From: Cheilinus undulatus
Lineage: Eukaryota > Chordata > Actinopteri > Labriformes > Labridae
NCBI RefSeq assembly: GCF_018320785.1
Contig: NC_054869.1
Location: 13,774,698-13,838,697 of the forward strand
Direction: 5' to 3'
DNA length: 64,000 nt
A program made the position numbers and the translations under genes. Under the pieces are notes generated by a model. The model was not told the origin of the DNA and did no database searches. It saw nothing but the letters and a program-made list of their open reading frames with translations. Below, one piece after another: positions 13,949-25,900 of this stretch (position 1 is the stretch's first letter; the number at the start of each line of letters is the position of its first letter).

Positions 13949-16900
13949 CTAAGAAACAGACTTTAACTTAACAACTGTGTCTTAAATTTGAAAATCAATT
14001 TGCACAGTTAAACATAACTCTTCTTATTCTAAATGCAGAAAGCCAAAATGAAGTGGCAATCAAGCTCTAAATTAAGTTCATCCTACAGGGAACTAATTTC
14101 AGAAAAATAATACTAAATAAACTGATTCTATTGTTCAGGAGAAAGCGTACGCGCAATGAAATCAAGCCTTCAGAAAGAGGCTGAAAGTAATTGTTTAGAG
14201 AGAATCACATTATGATTCTCAGAGCTCGTTCTCTGCTGGAGCAACAAAAACATGGCAGCTACAAACTGAGGGTTTAGTCATTAAATATGGATCACCAGGA
14301 GCTCACTGGCTCTTTGAAGCCCGCTACAAGTTAGTGGACCGGTATAATGCGAAGATGTAAGTCTGAGCGCTGTTCATGCTCTAAGCTGCTCATCATTGTT
14401 GATCCTTTAGAGACTTCCTGTTTGTAATTCAGCATATTTGATATTTTGAATCAGAGCTAAGTCTGTCACATAAGGTAAGCTGATAAAACAAATCATTCTA
14501 AGTCTGTGGAAGTTTGTGCTTTAGGAAAAAATCCAGACAAAATTGCAAAAAAGTTGGGGCAGTGTTTAAAAATGGGAATAAACAGAGAATACAGTGGTTT
14601 GCAGATCCCTTTCAGCCTATATTTGATTGAATACAGCACAAAGATGAGATATTTAATGTTCAATGGAAATATACATACACTCTGAATTTGATGCCTGCAA
14701 CATGTTCCAAAATAGTTGGGACAGGAGCATATTTACTACTGCATACATCACCTTATCTTGTACATCTTAGGACTGAAGACACTAGTTGCTGAAGTACTGA
14801 AATTAGAATTATTTCCTATTTCAGCCTGATGTACATCTTAAGTTGCATAGCAGGGCAGGAGGTCTGTTGTCATATTTTGCACTTCATAATGCCCCATATA
14901 TATTTTAATTTTATTTCATTTCACGTATGAACAATTAAAAGGAAAAAAAATGGGGGGGCAGGGACTAATGTATTTTTCTTTTAATTTGCTGTTGTGTGTA
15001 AAGCACTTTGTTCTACACTGCATTGTATGAAAAGTGCTATATAAATAAAGATTGATTGATTGAGATGTGCAAGTTACCAGTACTATGGGTACTAATACAC
15101 CCCCCTTCCATCAGAGATGCTGGCTTTGGAACTTAGCTTTGATAACAGTCAGGACGGCCCTTTTCCTCTTTAGCCCAGAGGACTCTTTGGTCATAATTTC
15201 CAAAAACGATTTGAAATGTGGACTCATCAGACCACAGGCACTTTTTAATTTTAGGTGAGTCCAAGTCAGATCAACTCAGGTACAGAGAAAACAGCAGCAC
15301 CTCTGGATGTTGTTGATGTATGACTTTCACTTTGTACAACAGGTCTGTATAATCTGACAACAGTTTCTGAAGTGTTCTTGAACCCACGTTGTAATATCCA
15401 TCAAAGAATGATGCCGTTTTTAAATACAGGCATTCAGTGTTGGTTTTTGGCCTTGACTCTTTCATGCAGATTTTCTAGATTCTCTGAATCTTTTGATGAA
15501 ATGCAGTCAGTCATCTCCTTTAAATCCCTTCTTAAAACAAATTTTTAAAGACTTGCTTTTGTGTTATGATGTCCGTTTATAGCCTTTTATTAACTGTTAC
15601 TCCCTTATCTTATCTTTTAACTTCATTCCTGTAGTCTTTTCATCTTCATTTCTCATTTGAGAGTTTTTATTATCTTTCGCCCATTTTTATTGCTCTGTAT
15701 TGTTTTACTCAGTCTTTTACAACTATTATTATTATCATTTTATGATTAATAGCATCACTTTTTTACTATTATAACGTTACCTTCTCTTACGACCTTCATC
15801 CCCTCTTTGAGTGTTGTCTTGAGTCTGTTTTTAAGTTATGTCGTTGTTCCTAGGGTCTCATTTCAGGTCTTATTTTATGAAACTGGGCTCTTCTGTTGCC
15901 TGGGTTCTTCTTTTGGGTTTTTATGATCTTTTTCTTAGATTCATAGTGTCTCCTGGATTCACGTGATGTGTTTCTGATTTATGTAATGTGTTTCTTTGAT
16001 TCATATAACATGTTCTTGGGATCTTCCCCGTTCTTGGTGTTTGGGTTTATTTTGTTGGATCGATCTTTCTTGGGTTCTCTCGCTGTTGAAGTTTTGCTTT
16101 TAGCTGTTGTGTTCTTATGTGTTGTTGCAAATTTGTCACAGCACTGTTTTTTTAAAGTTTTATACAAACAAAGTTATTATTATTATCATGGATATAATAT
16201 ATACTGTAGATTGAAGAAGCTCTAAACTCTTGCAGTCTTCTGCAAAATGGAAACCATGAGGCATTATTAATTTTGACCAAATGAGCCTTTTATGAGTGCT
16301 TCTTTTGTATCAGTCATGGTACTATATCACCTGTTACTGACGGACCCATGGAATGTTCCAGGGGTTTCTGAACATTCTACAATGTGTTTCTCATCCCTGT
16401 CCCAACTTTTTGGGAGTTTGTTGTGGGCATCAAATTCAGAATGTGTGTTTACTTTGAAAAAAAATCATTTGTTTGAACTACAAATATGTTGTCTTTGTGC
16501 TGTATTTAACTGTACATAGGTTAAAAAGGATTTGGAGACAAGAACACTCGGTTTTCAGTCACCTTTTAAATGATGTCCCAGGTTTTTTAGATGGGGTTTT
16601 CTAAATAAATGAATGAATGACGGTTACCAGCTCGGTCGGCCTGCAGGCAACAGGTCCACTTGCCGTTGCGATGAGCTCCAGGATGGAAAGAGGGCAGCAT
16701 GCGCTCGTTATAGATGCTGACTTTCCTGATTGCTGACAGCCACTGATTCAGCTCATTCACATTCTATTATGACAAAAAAATTACAGTAAAATGTGATTTT
16801 AGTGGTTCATTAAAGTAGCCACAATGTTGAACTCTCACACATTATGGCCTGTCTACCCATACTATAATGTAAGATTTGATTTTATAGACCTGGGTCCTCA

Positions 16901-19900
16901 TAGGAGTTTGGTGCTTCCTTAAAGTCACACGAAGATCAAGGCAAGCTCAAATTTGTTTTACCATTGTTTTAGCATCCTAGGGTCCCGTGAAAAGGGCTAC
17001 ATATATCCAAGCTATGATTATTATAATAATTTGCAATCCCATAAGACACAAATGATTAAGATTAATCAAAATTCCTATTTTGGTCCTGTCCTGTCCTAAA
17101 CAACTATGGGAAAAAAAATCATCAGACCCCAGAAGAAGTTCTTAGAACAACTGTCCCATTTAGATTTGAGGTGTTATATCTCTGTAATGTTACGCAGGAC
17201 ATAAACCCTAAGGACAAGGTTCTTATGATGGTACTGCTGGCAGCAAGTAAAAAAGCCAGAACTTGCAAGTGGCTAAAACTTTAAGCCCCCTGATCAATCA
17301 GACATATAGAATGGAAAAACTCACATATTCACTCAAGATGCAACAAGATGAGTTTACCTGCTAAAGGTCAAGGTGGATCAACTACATCAAACCCCAAAGA
17401 CCTGAATTTAAATTAACTCTGCACACACAACTTAAAAACCACCATTCCTCCCACTTGTTCACTGTTTTTGCTGTGTTATCTTGAACATAGTTGTTCTCTC
17501 TGGTACCAGAAACTAAAGCCTGTGTAGACCAATGCCTGTACCTATGAAGAAAAAAATAGACTTTTTAGTTGTTATTTTATATATATACAGTGCTTAACAA
17601 ATTTATTAGACCACCACCCAAAGTAAGGTTTATGCCACAGCTGCCCTAAATTAACAGCATTGGTGTAATTACCAAAATCATTTTTTATGTTTCTGCAATG
17701 GTTAATACACCAATATGTAGAAGCTCTTTAACCCAAATGATATTTTTAATGCTAAAATACAATTATTATTGTTATCCATGAATTTTCAAATTTACTGATT
17801 TACAAAAAACCTGAAAAAATAGTAAAGCACATTATTATTATTTGATTATTATGTCAAATTATAGTTATTTACTTGCATTCCTGAACAGAAAAAAATGTTT
17901 TAGTGGTTGAATGTTATGCTTGATTAATTTCTGACCTCTCAGAGAAACCCAGTGAGCCGGCTCAAATTTGGGTATAAAAAGGTGAATTCAGTTTGAAATT
18001 CCTCATTACTGTTCAAAATGGTAAAACGTGGAGAGCTCACTGAAAATGAAAGAGTCCACATTAAAGCACTTCATGATGCTGGATGGTCTCTGAGACAAAT
18101 ATGACAGGTGGTCTAATAAATTTGTTCAGCACTGTATATCATCTGTACTTAGTCCTACTGTTTATATTATAAAAACTCTTTACCTTCATTTATCATTATT
18201 GTTATTGTGAATGTGCCTCTCTTTTGGACACAAAAAGGAAAATTTTAAATTAAGGAGAAGAAAACTCACTTGATGTATAAAACTGATGCTTTTGATGATG
18301 GAAGCCTTGGAAATTTATCTTAGTCTGGAAAGTGTGTTTATATGTAGAGCTGTCTACTTTCCTTATCTTGTTCATTTTTTTTCTTCATTATTTTTTGTGA
18401 CTGAAGGCACCTAAATTTTTTGTATATTAAGTCTGTAAAAGCAGGCAAAATATGTTGATAATGTATTTTCTCTTTGTAAATACTAATGACGCCAATGAAA
18501 ATAAAATTAGAAAAAAAAAAAAGATTAATCAAAATTCCTGCAATATATTCTCCTTAAAGTATACACTCCTCAAGCTCATTGGTTCTCGAAGAGGAAAAGT
18601 AAACAAAATAATGAAATATTATGCACTTTAAAAAAATATTTATAAGCACAAACAATAGTCTTTAATCTTTGTACCTCTAGAACAATTTAACAACAATTCA
18701 ACAAAAATAAAGGATAAAGGAAACAATGTGTTGTTGGTGCCAAAACTCAAAGGTCATGCACTCTGTTGTTGACTGGCAGGTGTCAGTATAACACACCTTA
18801 CACTGGATGTACATGGTGAGCAGCTGTCCATCGTTGTCCTGGGTGATGACCTGCATCACGTTCTGCTGCTGGAAGGCGTTCTCATCCACCCTCTCCACCG
18901 CGCACACACACTGAATGGGGATGGAGGAGCGCACCTGCAACAATTGAGCAGCAAACCACATCTCTAATTAACACGAGCAATCACATGCTGCTAATGATGG
19001 ATCATGCTGCAGCCACAAGCGGGGTATACTGAAGTTTAAGTAAAATAAAAGTGACATTAGATCACAAGGAAAATTAATAGAGCAGTGTCTAATTCTGAAA
19101 TATTTTGCACACATTAAATAAAGAGGAAGAGCATGAGGCAAGAGGAAATAAAGATGAGATCAGCAAAGGCCACTTTAAAGTGTAAATCAGCCACTTCCAA
19201 CGGGACCTCGCTTCACTCCGAGAGGAGTGCTCCAACATGGAGGAAAGGAGGCAGGACATTGTTTGCAATCTGATTTGCAATGTTAGCATGAATATCCTCA
19301 GCCTTCAATTACTCCTCGCCTTTATTCCAGTTACACAAAGCACAGAGCGGCTCAAAGAGGGGCTTTTTACAGGGCTGGAGAGAGAGTGGCTCCCCCTCTC
19401 GTGCTCTCCCTCTCTCAGTCTGCGGCTGGTGAATGAGAGGAGATCATTATCACGAGGTTAGGCATCGCATGGTAATATCACTAATGATGTTCTCACAAGG
19501 AGATCAGCACAGAAACAATAAAGCGAGGACTGGGGATGACTACAAGGTTCCCTCTCTTTATGAGCCGAGCTGATGAACATCCTTCTAAGGGCAGACACAG
19601 CGGCGAATTCATCATCAGCGGCCGTGCCAAGCTTCTCACAATGGATGAGTCACTTTCACATGACTCTGATTCAAAATCTACTCATCTTTATGAGTTTTGT
19701 GTGAAGATAAATACATTTTATTTGCAACAAAATCAGTCTTTAACTACAGATTCTTCATTCTACACCCTGGTGTACAGATGCTACATAGAGATGTAGCATC
19801 TGTACACAGGGGTCATGAATTTATCTATGTTAAATGCTCTGGTTTCATTTTGTTTACATTTGTCATCGTAGCCATATTGACTAATCACACATCAGCAGGC

Positions 19901-22900
19901 CATACAGATAAAACTCTCCATGACAACAATAAACAGATGGAGCTTTTTCTGCAAAAAAAAACAGCTCCCACCTTGATATTCTAATGGTTTACTCATTTCT
20001 ATAAACAGTATCTGCCTAAAAGTACAGCTAACAAAATAAAAATCAGAAATTTGAACTGGATTGAACCAAATTCTGGATTGCACCAGACTTTGTAAATTTG
20101 TTTCAAGTTTTGTAAAAGTGTTTCAGACTTTGTAATGTTGTACCAGACTTTGTAAATTTGTTCCATGTTTTGTAAAAGTGTTTCAGACTTTGTAATGTTG
20201 TACCATACTTTGTAAATTTGTTTCATGTTTTGTAAAAGTGTTTCAGATTTTGTAATGTTGTACCAGACTATTTAAACTTGTTTCATGTTTTGTAAGTGTT
20301 TCAGACTTTGTACTGTTGTATCAGACTATTTAAACTGGTTTCATGTTTTGTAAAAGTGTCTCAGACCTCTCTTAAAAAACATGCAATTTCAAAGATGCTT
20401 TCCTCAGCTCATAAGAACAGATCTGATAAAGCTTGGCCTTTTACTTTTTACAAATCTGCATCATGATGGTTTTGTTCAGTAATACTTCGTCCATCCTAAT
20501 TGTTGGAAAATCCCATTAAAAGCCATTTGTTTTAGGGCTTCTACCACTGAAGTAAGCATGACTTCCCCTCTGCTCTGACAACACCTCTGCTGCCCTTCAC
20601 TTGTACTATTATATTTATACTTTAGCCCAGTGGTTCTCAAATGGTGTGGCAAGGCACACTGGCATGACTTGAGCCAAGTCTTGGTGTGCCGTGGGAATAT
20701 GTACAATCATACCTATTCACTATAACTACACAATAACTTGAGTTAATTCAGGACCACTTTGTTAAGAAACACACATGATGTGTGGTTATAAATAGTTTTT
20801 TCTTTATTAGCAGTTATGACAATGATAAAAATCAGAGGCAGAATAAAGGAGGAGCTGGGGTGGAGGAGGGCTGTAAAAAGAGGCTTGCCGAGGAAGCAGC
20901 AAAGCATAACCAGGCAGAAGCAGTTTAAATATGGCAGTATGAGTGTGATTTGCCAGTTGCATGCTTAGAATGAATTAGTTTGCTGTCAGCTGCTACGCAC
21001 TTGATTTACTGTAACATATAAGAGGCTAGATATGGTTTTGGTGTGCCTTGAAACTTTGGCTTGATCCTAAGTGTGCCTTAGGAAAAAAAAGAGATTTGAA
21101 ACCACTGCTTTAGCCTGACCATGACCCAAGCATCAGCCTGAAGACTCTAACCAGGCCAGACTCGTCAAATTTCCTCAAATTTCTGCATGTAATCACATCT
21201 GCAAAGACTGATGAGGTCAAAGCCTAGATGCCAAATGGGAACAATTTTCTGTCGCTGGAAAGAAAGCATTCAAAAGTGAGTTTTTATGGCTGCAAGATCT
21301 ACAGCAGCTGACAAGAGACAGACTAGCTAATTGGGTTTCTGGTAACCTTATGAGATAGTGTAGTGGTTAAACAATAACATTTAGCTCTGGAATATGAAGT
21401 TTTGGCCCACCTGTTCACTACCAACCTGCCAGTCAGGGGTTTTGGCATAAGACAGCGTCTCACTGGTCAACCAGAAGTATCGTTTCTTAAAGGCGAAACG
21501 AGATAGCAGCTGGGGTCCCTCTGCTTTGTGTTTGTTGAGATATCCTTCTTTAACTGTGACTGAGGGCATGAACACAGCCCTCTGTGGGACCTCAGACACT
21601 GCCGGAGGAAGAGGACAGAGTTTTAAACAGAGAAAGTGAAGAAACACTATAATGCATGTATAACAGCTTGTTCATGCAAACAGTCACAAGGTGGTGCTGT
21701 GATAATAAATAAGAAGTTAGATTTATTGTTCAGCTACAGTTCAAGGCTCCATTTTCTGAGCTTTTTCTCTCCTTTTAGTGTCAGAGAGGCCAATCATGCG
21801 CCAGAATCTGTCTAATAATTCCACTAAGAGAGCATGAAATGTCAAAGTAGCCTTTAAGAGAAAAGAGTGGGCGTGATGTGCTGAAAGAAATATGAGACAG
21901 CAGAGGGGGGACCATGTTTCACAACAACAGCCTCACTCACACATGACGGCAAGAAAGCCACCAAGACATGTTGGGTAACCACTGCGGCGTGCGGTTTTTC
22001 ACTCCAGCTCCCCGCCAGCTCATTAACCCTGTCATCTCTTTTCTACGCCTCCAGCTGGCTATTAATTTTTTAACCATGGAGCTTCTGTATCATTTCATTC
22101 AATGCTGATATCAGCTGGGGGCTGCTGCGTAGCAGCTGGCCTGTGGGTGATTAGCTCAGCAGCATGACCTCCTCTTTTTTTCCCTTGATTACATGTTTAG
22201 TGGTGTGTTCACTCATGTCAGTCTCACCGATGTCATGATCTATGTCGATCAGCTTGTCCAGGAAGTCTTTGACGGAGGCCACACTGCGGAGGATGATGGG
22301 ATGAAGAGGCGCCATCCACTGCTCCTTTCCATGACCCAGCTGAAGGCCCAAGTTCCCGACACTTTGTAAAGCCTGGTGACCATAAAAAAACAAACATCAG
22401 CTCACATCAAATCTCCACAAACTGACAGAACTCAGTGTGAGTGACTGCACATCTCAAAGTCGGACATCAAAAGGGTCCCTGAGGCCAAGCATGCTGTGAG
22501 GCCTTTTGTCCGGCCCACACCTGGCTGAGGGCGAGGAGGAAGTCCTGCTCCTCTCTGAAGCTTGGCTTTGAACACAAACACGCACATACATACACAGGTA
22601 AAAATAGCCTGTTCTCTCTCTCTGTAGAGGACCCATGGCAACAGCACTTCAGCACCATGGACAGCAGCTACAGAGGCCACACGTGGGAGAGCAACTCACT
22701 TTTCTCCTCATATGACCATGACTCCCCTTTTTTATCATATACAGGGCTATGGTTATTCTACTGCTAGTACCACGGCAATGAAAATGCAAGTCCTTCACAA
22801 GTAAAAATGGGTACTTTGTAGTTTTCGATTATGCATGTTTCAGTTCTAAAACATTGCTAAGATATTTGAACTATTTAGTTGGTGTGCAGGAGTTGGCATG

Positions 22901-25900
22901 CAGTTTTAGATGGATTTGTGTCTCCCCTACACCGCAGTCTTACAAAACAGATATTTTAAAAGATTATTTTTAAAGATTTATTCTTTTATTTGACAGAACA
23001 GCTGCACCAAACTGCACCAGGATAAGGAATAAATCCCACAAGGGCTATAGCCTCTGTATACAGGCCCCTGCTCTACTTACTGGGATAAACAGGCACCCTA
23101 GATTGTATCTTTTAATAACACAAGGTATCAAAAATTACTGGCACATCAAATATTGTGACTACCTTTCAACCTGTAGCATACTTGCTTTAGAGACAGTCTG
23201 GGGTATCATCTGATGGAAAAGGGTTTTAAGAGCTCTGTTTTATTTATTATATATCCTACTAGACTCATTTTTTGCAATCTCAGAATCATGATGTTAATGA
23301 CAGGATCTTAAGACGCAGTCAGCAGAAGAAGGATTTCCAGGTTGCAGAATTTAATCTTTTTTTTTTTTTTTTTTGCAGATTAAGTGGTTCTGTTGGCCTC
23401 TTCAGCTGGTGACCTACAGTGCAAAGCAGCTGGGACGAGGGTCAACACCTACAAGTCTGAGGGCATGGTCCTTTGAAAGAAAACAGTTATTGCTCCCTCT
23501 GAGTTGGGAGTGAGCCTTTGCCTCAAGTGAAGGGGTTCTTGTCCATGAGTGAGGGTAGAATGGACCTATGATTGATGGTCAGATTGATGAGGCATCAGCA
23601 GGCATTATACTGGACTATAATCGTGGTGAAGAGGGAGCTGAGCCAGAAGGCAAAGCTTTACCAGTCAACCCATGTTCCATCCCTTACCTATGGTAAAAGC
23701 TTTGGGTAATGACAAAAGAGTTCACAGATACAAGTGGTTGAAATGAGATTCCTCTAGAGGATCACTGGGCTAGAGATAGGATGGGAAGCACAAACATCCA
23801 GAAGGATCTCAGGGTAGAGCCACTGTATTGAATGGAGCCATTTAAGGTGGTTCAGGTAACTGATCAGGATGCCTCCCTAGAGTATGGGAATGCCTCTGAA
23901 TCCCCTGGGAGGAGCTGGAAAGCGTCTCTAGGTAGAGGGATGACTGGGTTGGCTTGCTTCGCCTTTTATATTAAACATATTTTAATTCTTACAATATGAG
24001 AGGCTATTATTTATAGTTTTATGACAAACACAAACCGACATCATGCCATGAAAAAGACACCCGTTGAGACAGTTGTAGTGTATGATCTTGAGGAATTGCA
24101 ATCTTAACTTTTTAAAACTCCAGCCTTTGAGACACAAAGAGCAATATTTATGACCTACAAAAGCCAACAAGAAAATCAGCAGCAGGTCTGAACTACGGTG
24201 GCCTAAAAGTGTAATACAAATTACAAAGTCTCAAACACTTTTACATTTCTTAAAACAAATTTACAAAAACGCTTTTACAAATGAAAAAACAACTTAAAAA
24301 AAAAAGTCAAAAGTCAAACACAAAATTACAAAGTCTTAAACATTTCTGCTCAACTTGAAACAAACATACCAAAGTCCGATACAAAACCACAAAGTCTGAT
24401 ACACTCTTACAAAACTTGAAACTTGGGCCACATCCTGTATTTGATACAATCCTTTCTGTAAGATGTGGTTGTTTGAAATTTTTTCAGAAGATTTAAAAGT
24501 GTTTTGTGTTTTGTAAATTTGAACTGTAAAATGATAATTAGTTTCATCTTTTGTAAAATGTTTTTTTGGTTTTAAATTTGTTTTTTGAAATATAAAAATG
24601 TTTTTGTAAAAAGTGATTCAACATTGAAATTTTGTATCAGACTAGATTAATTTGTTTAAAGTTCTGTAAGAGTGTTTCAGACTTTGTAATGTTGTACCGG
24701 ACTTTGTAAATTTGTTTCAAGTTTTATAAAAGTGTTTCAGACTTTGCAATTTGGTATCAGATTTATTTGTTTCAAGTTTTATAAAAGTGTTTCAGACTTT
24801 GCAGTTTTGTATCAGATTTATTTGTTTCAAGTTTTGTAAAAGTGTTTCAGACTTTGCAGTTTTGTATCAGATTTATTTGTTTCAAGTTTTGTAAAAGTGT
24901 TTCAGACTTTGCAGTTTTGTATCAAATTTATTTGTTTCAAGTTTTCTTATAGTGTTTCAGACTATTGTTGTTTTGTACTGGAGTTCTGTAGGGTTTTTTT
25001 TTTTTTGTAAAATTTTGATTTTTGTCATTTCTTAAAGTGTTTTGTAAATTAGTTTTCTAAAATCTAAAAAGAGCTTCAAACTTTTTAATTTTGTACTTTA
25101 CTTCCAGGCCACCATTTTAAACATTTCCACACAGCTATTTTATTTACCTGTCACCCCTGCTGCAGGGTAGGTGTCAAACAAGGTGACTAACAGCATGCTG
25201 CGCCTCCTTTTAAAAAAAAATCATTTTGAGATCATGCTAGGCACTTAATATCAGGAGGATTTTTTTGTTCAGAAAATACACTTACAGAAAAAGATCAGCA
25301 AAGACATGACGCTTTTCTGTCCACAAGGGGTGCCAAAAGCAGCATAACCTGACAGTTCCATATGAAAGCTTTAGATGAGGCAAACTCAATGCTATAATAA
25401 CAAAAAGACAAATTTTACACAGTGATAAACAAAAGGAAGAAGAAAAATAGTGTTCTTGTAGCTGAGAAATTAAATTCTGAGGCAGTACACTTGTTTAAAT
25501 CGACATAAAGTAATCTTAGGTCAGATATTGCTGATTTATCTGCTTTAGGAAATTGCCTTACAAGGTGAAAAAGCGAGGAGCTGCCTACCGTCTGCTGATA
25601 TTGATCATCATTGAACTAAAAAGCACTACTGCATGTGCATACAGTGAATATATTAAACGCTGCATTCCTTCTTTATATTTATTTATTTTACACTTGCAAA
25701 TTTAAATTCCTCACTGTTTTCAGACAGCATGTGTCCTTGCATCCAGTCCCTCCGCCTCTTAACTGTTTGTTTTTTTTAAGCCCTTGAGTGTGATGTCTGG
25801 ACATGAATAAATTATTCATAGTGTTGTCTATGTGTGTGTGTGTGTATGTGTGTGTATCAGCGTGGTGAAGCATACCTTGGCTAATAGTAGCAGCGTTCTG

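Noticed and set aside
15968-16225. Hydrophobic 85-codon open frame resembling a membrane peptide
   Set aside because: It lies in T-rich DNA inside a transposable element; hydrophobicity follows from base composition.
19999-20226. Open frame encoding a 20-residue repeated peptide
   Set aside because: It is a by-product of the 60-bp tandem DNA repeat; the array also continues past frame breaks.
20078-25113. CRISPR-like array from regular repeats
   Set aside because: The units are contiguous tandem repeats without unique spacers, and the host is a vertebrate.
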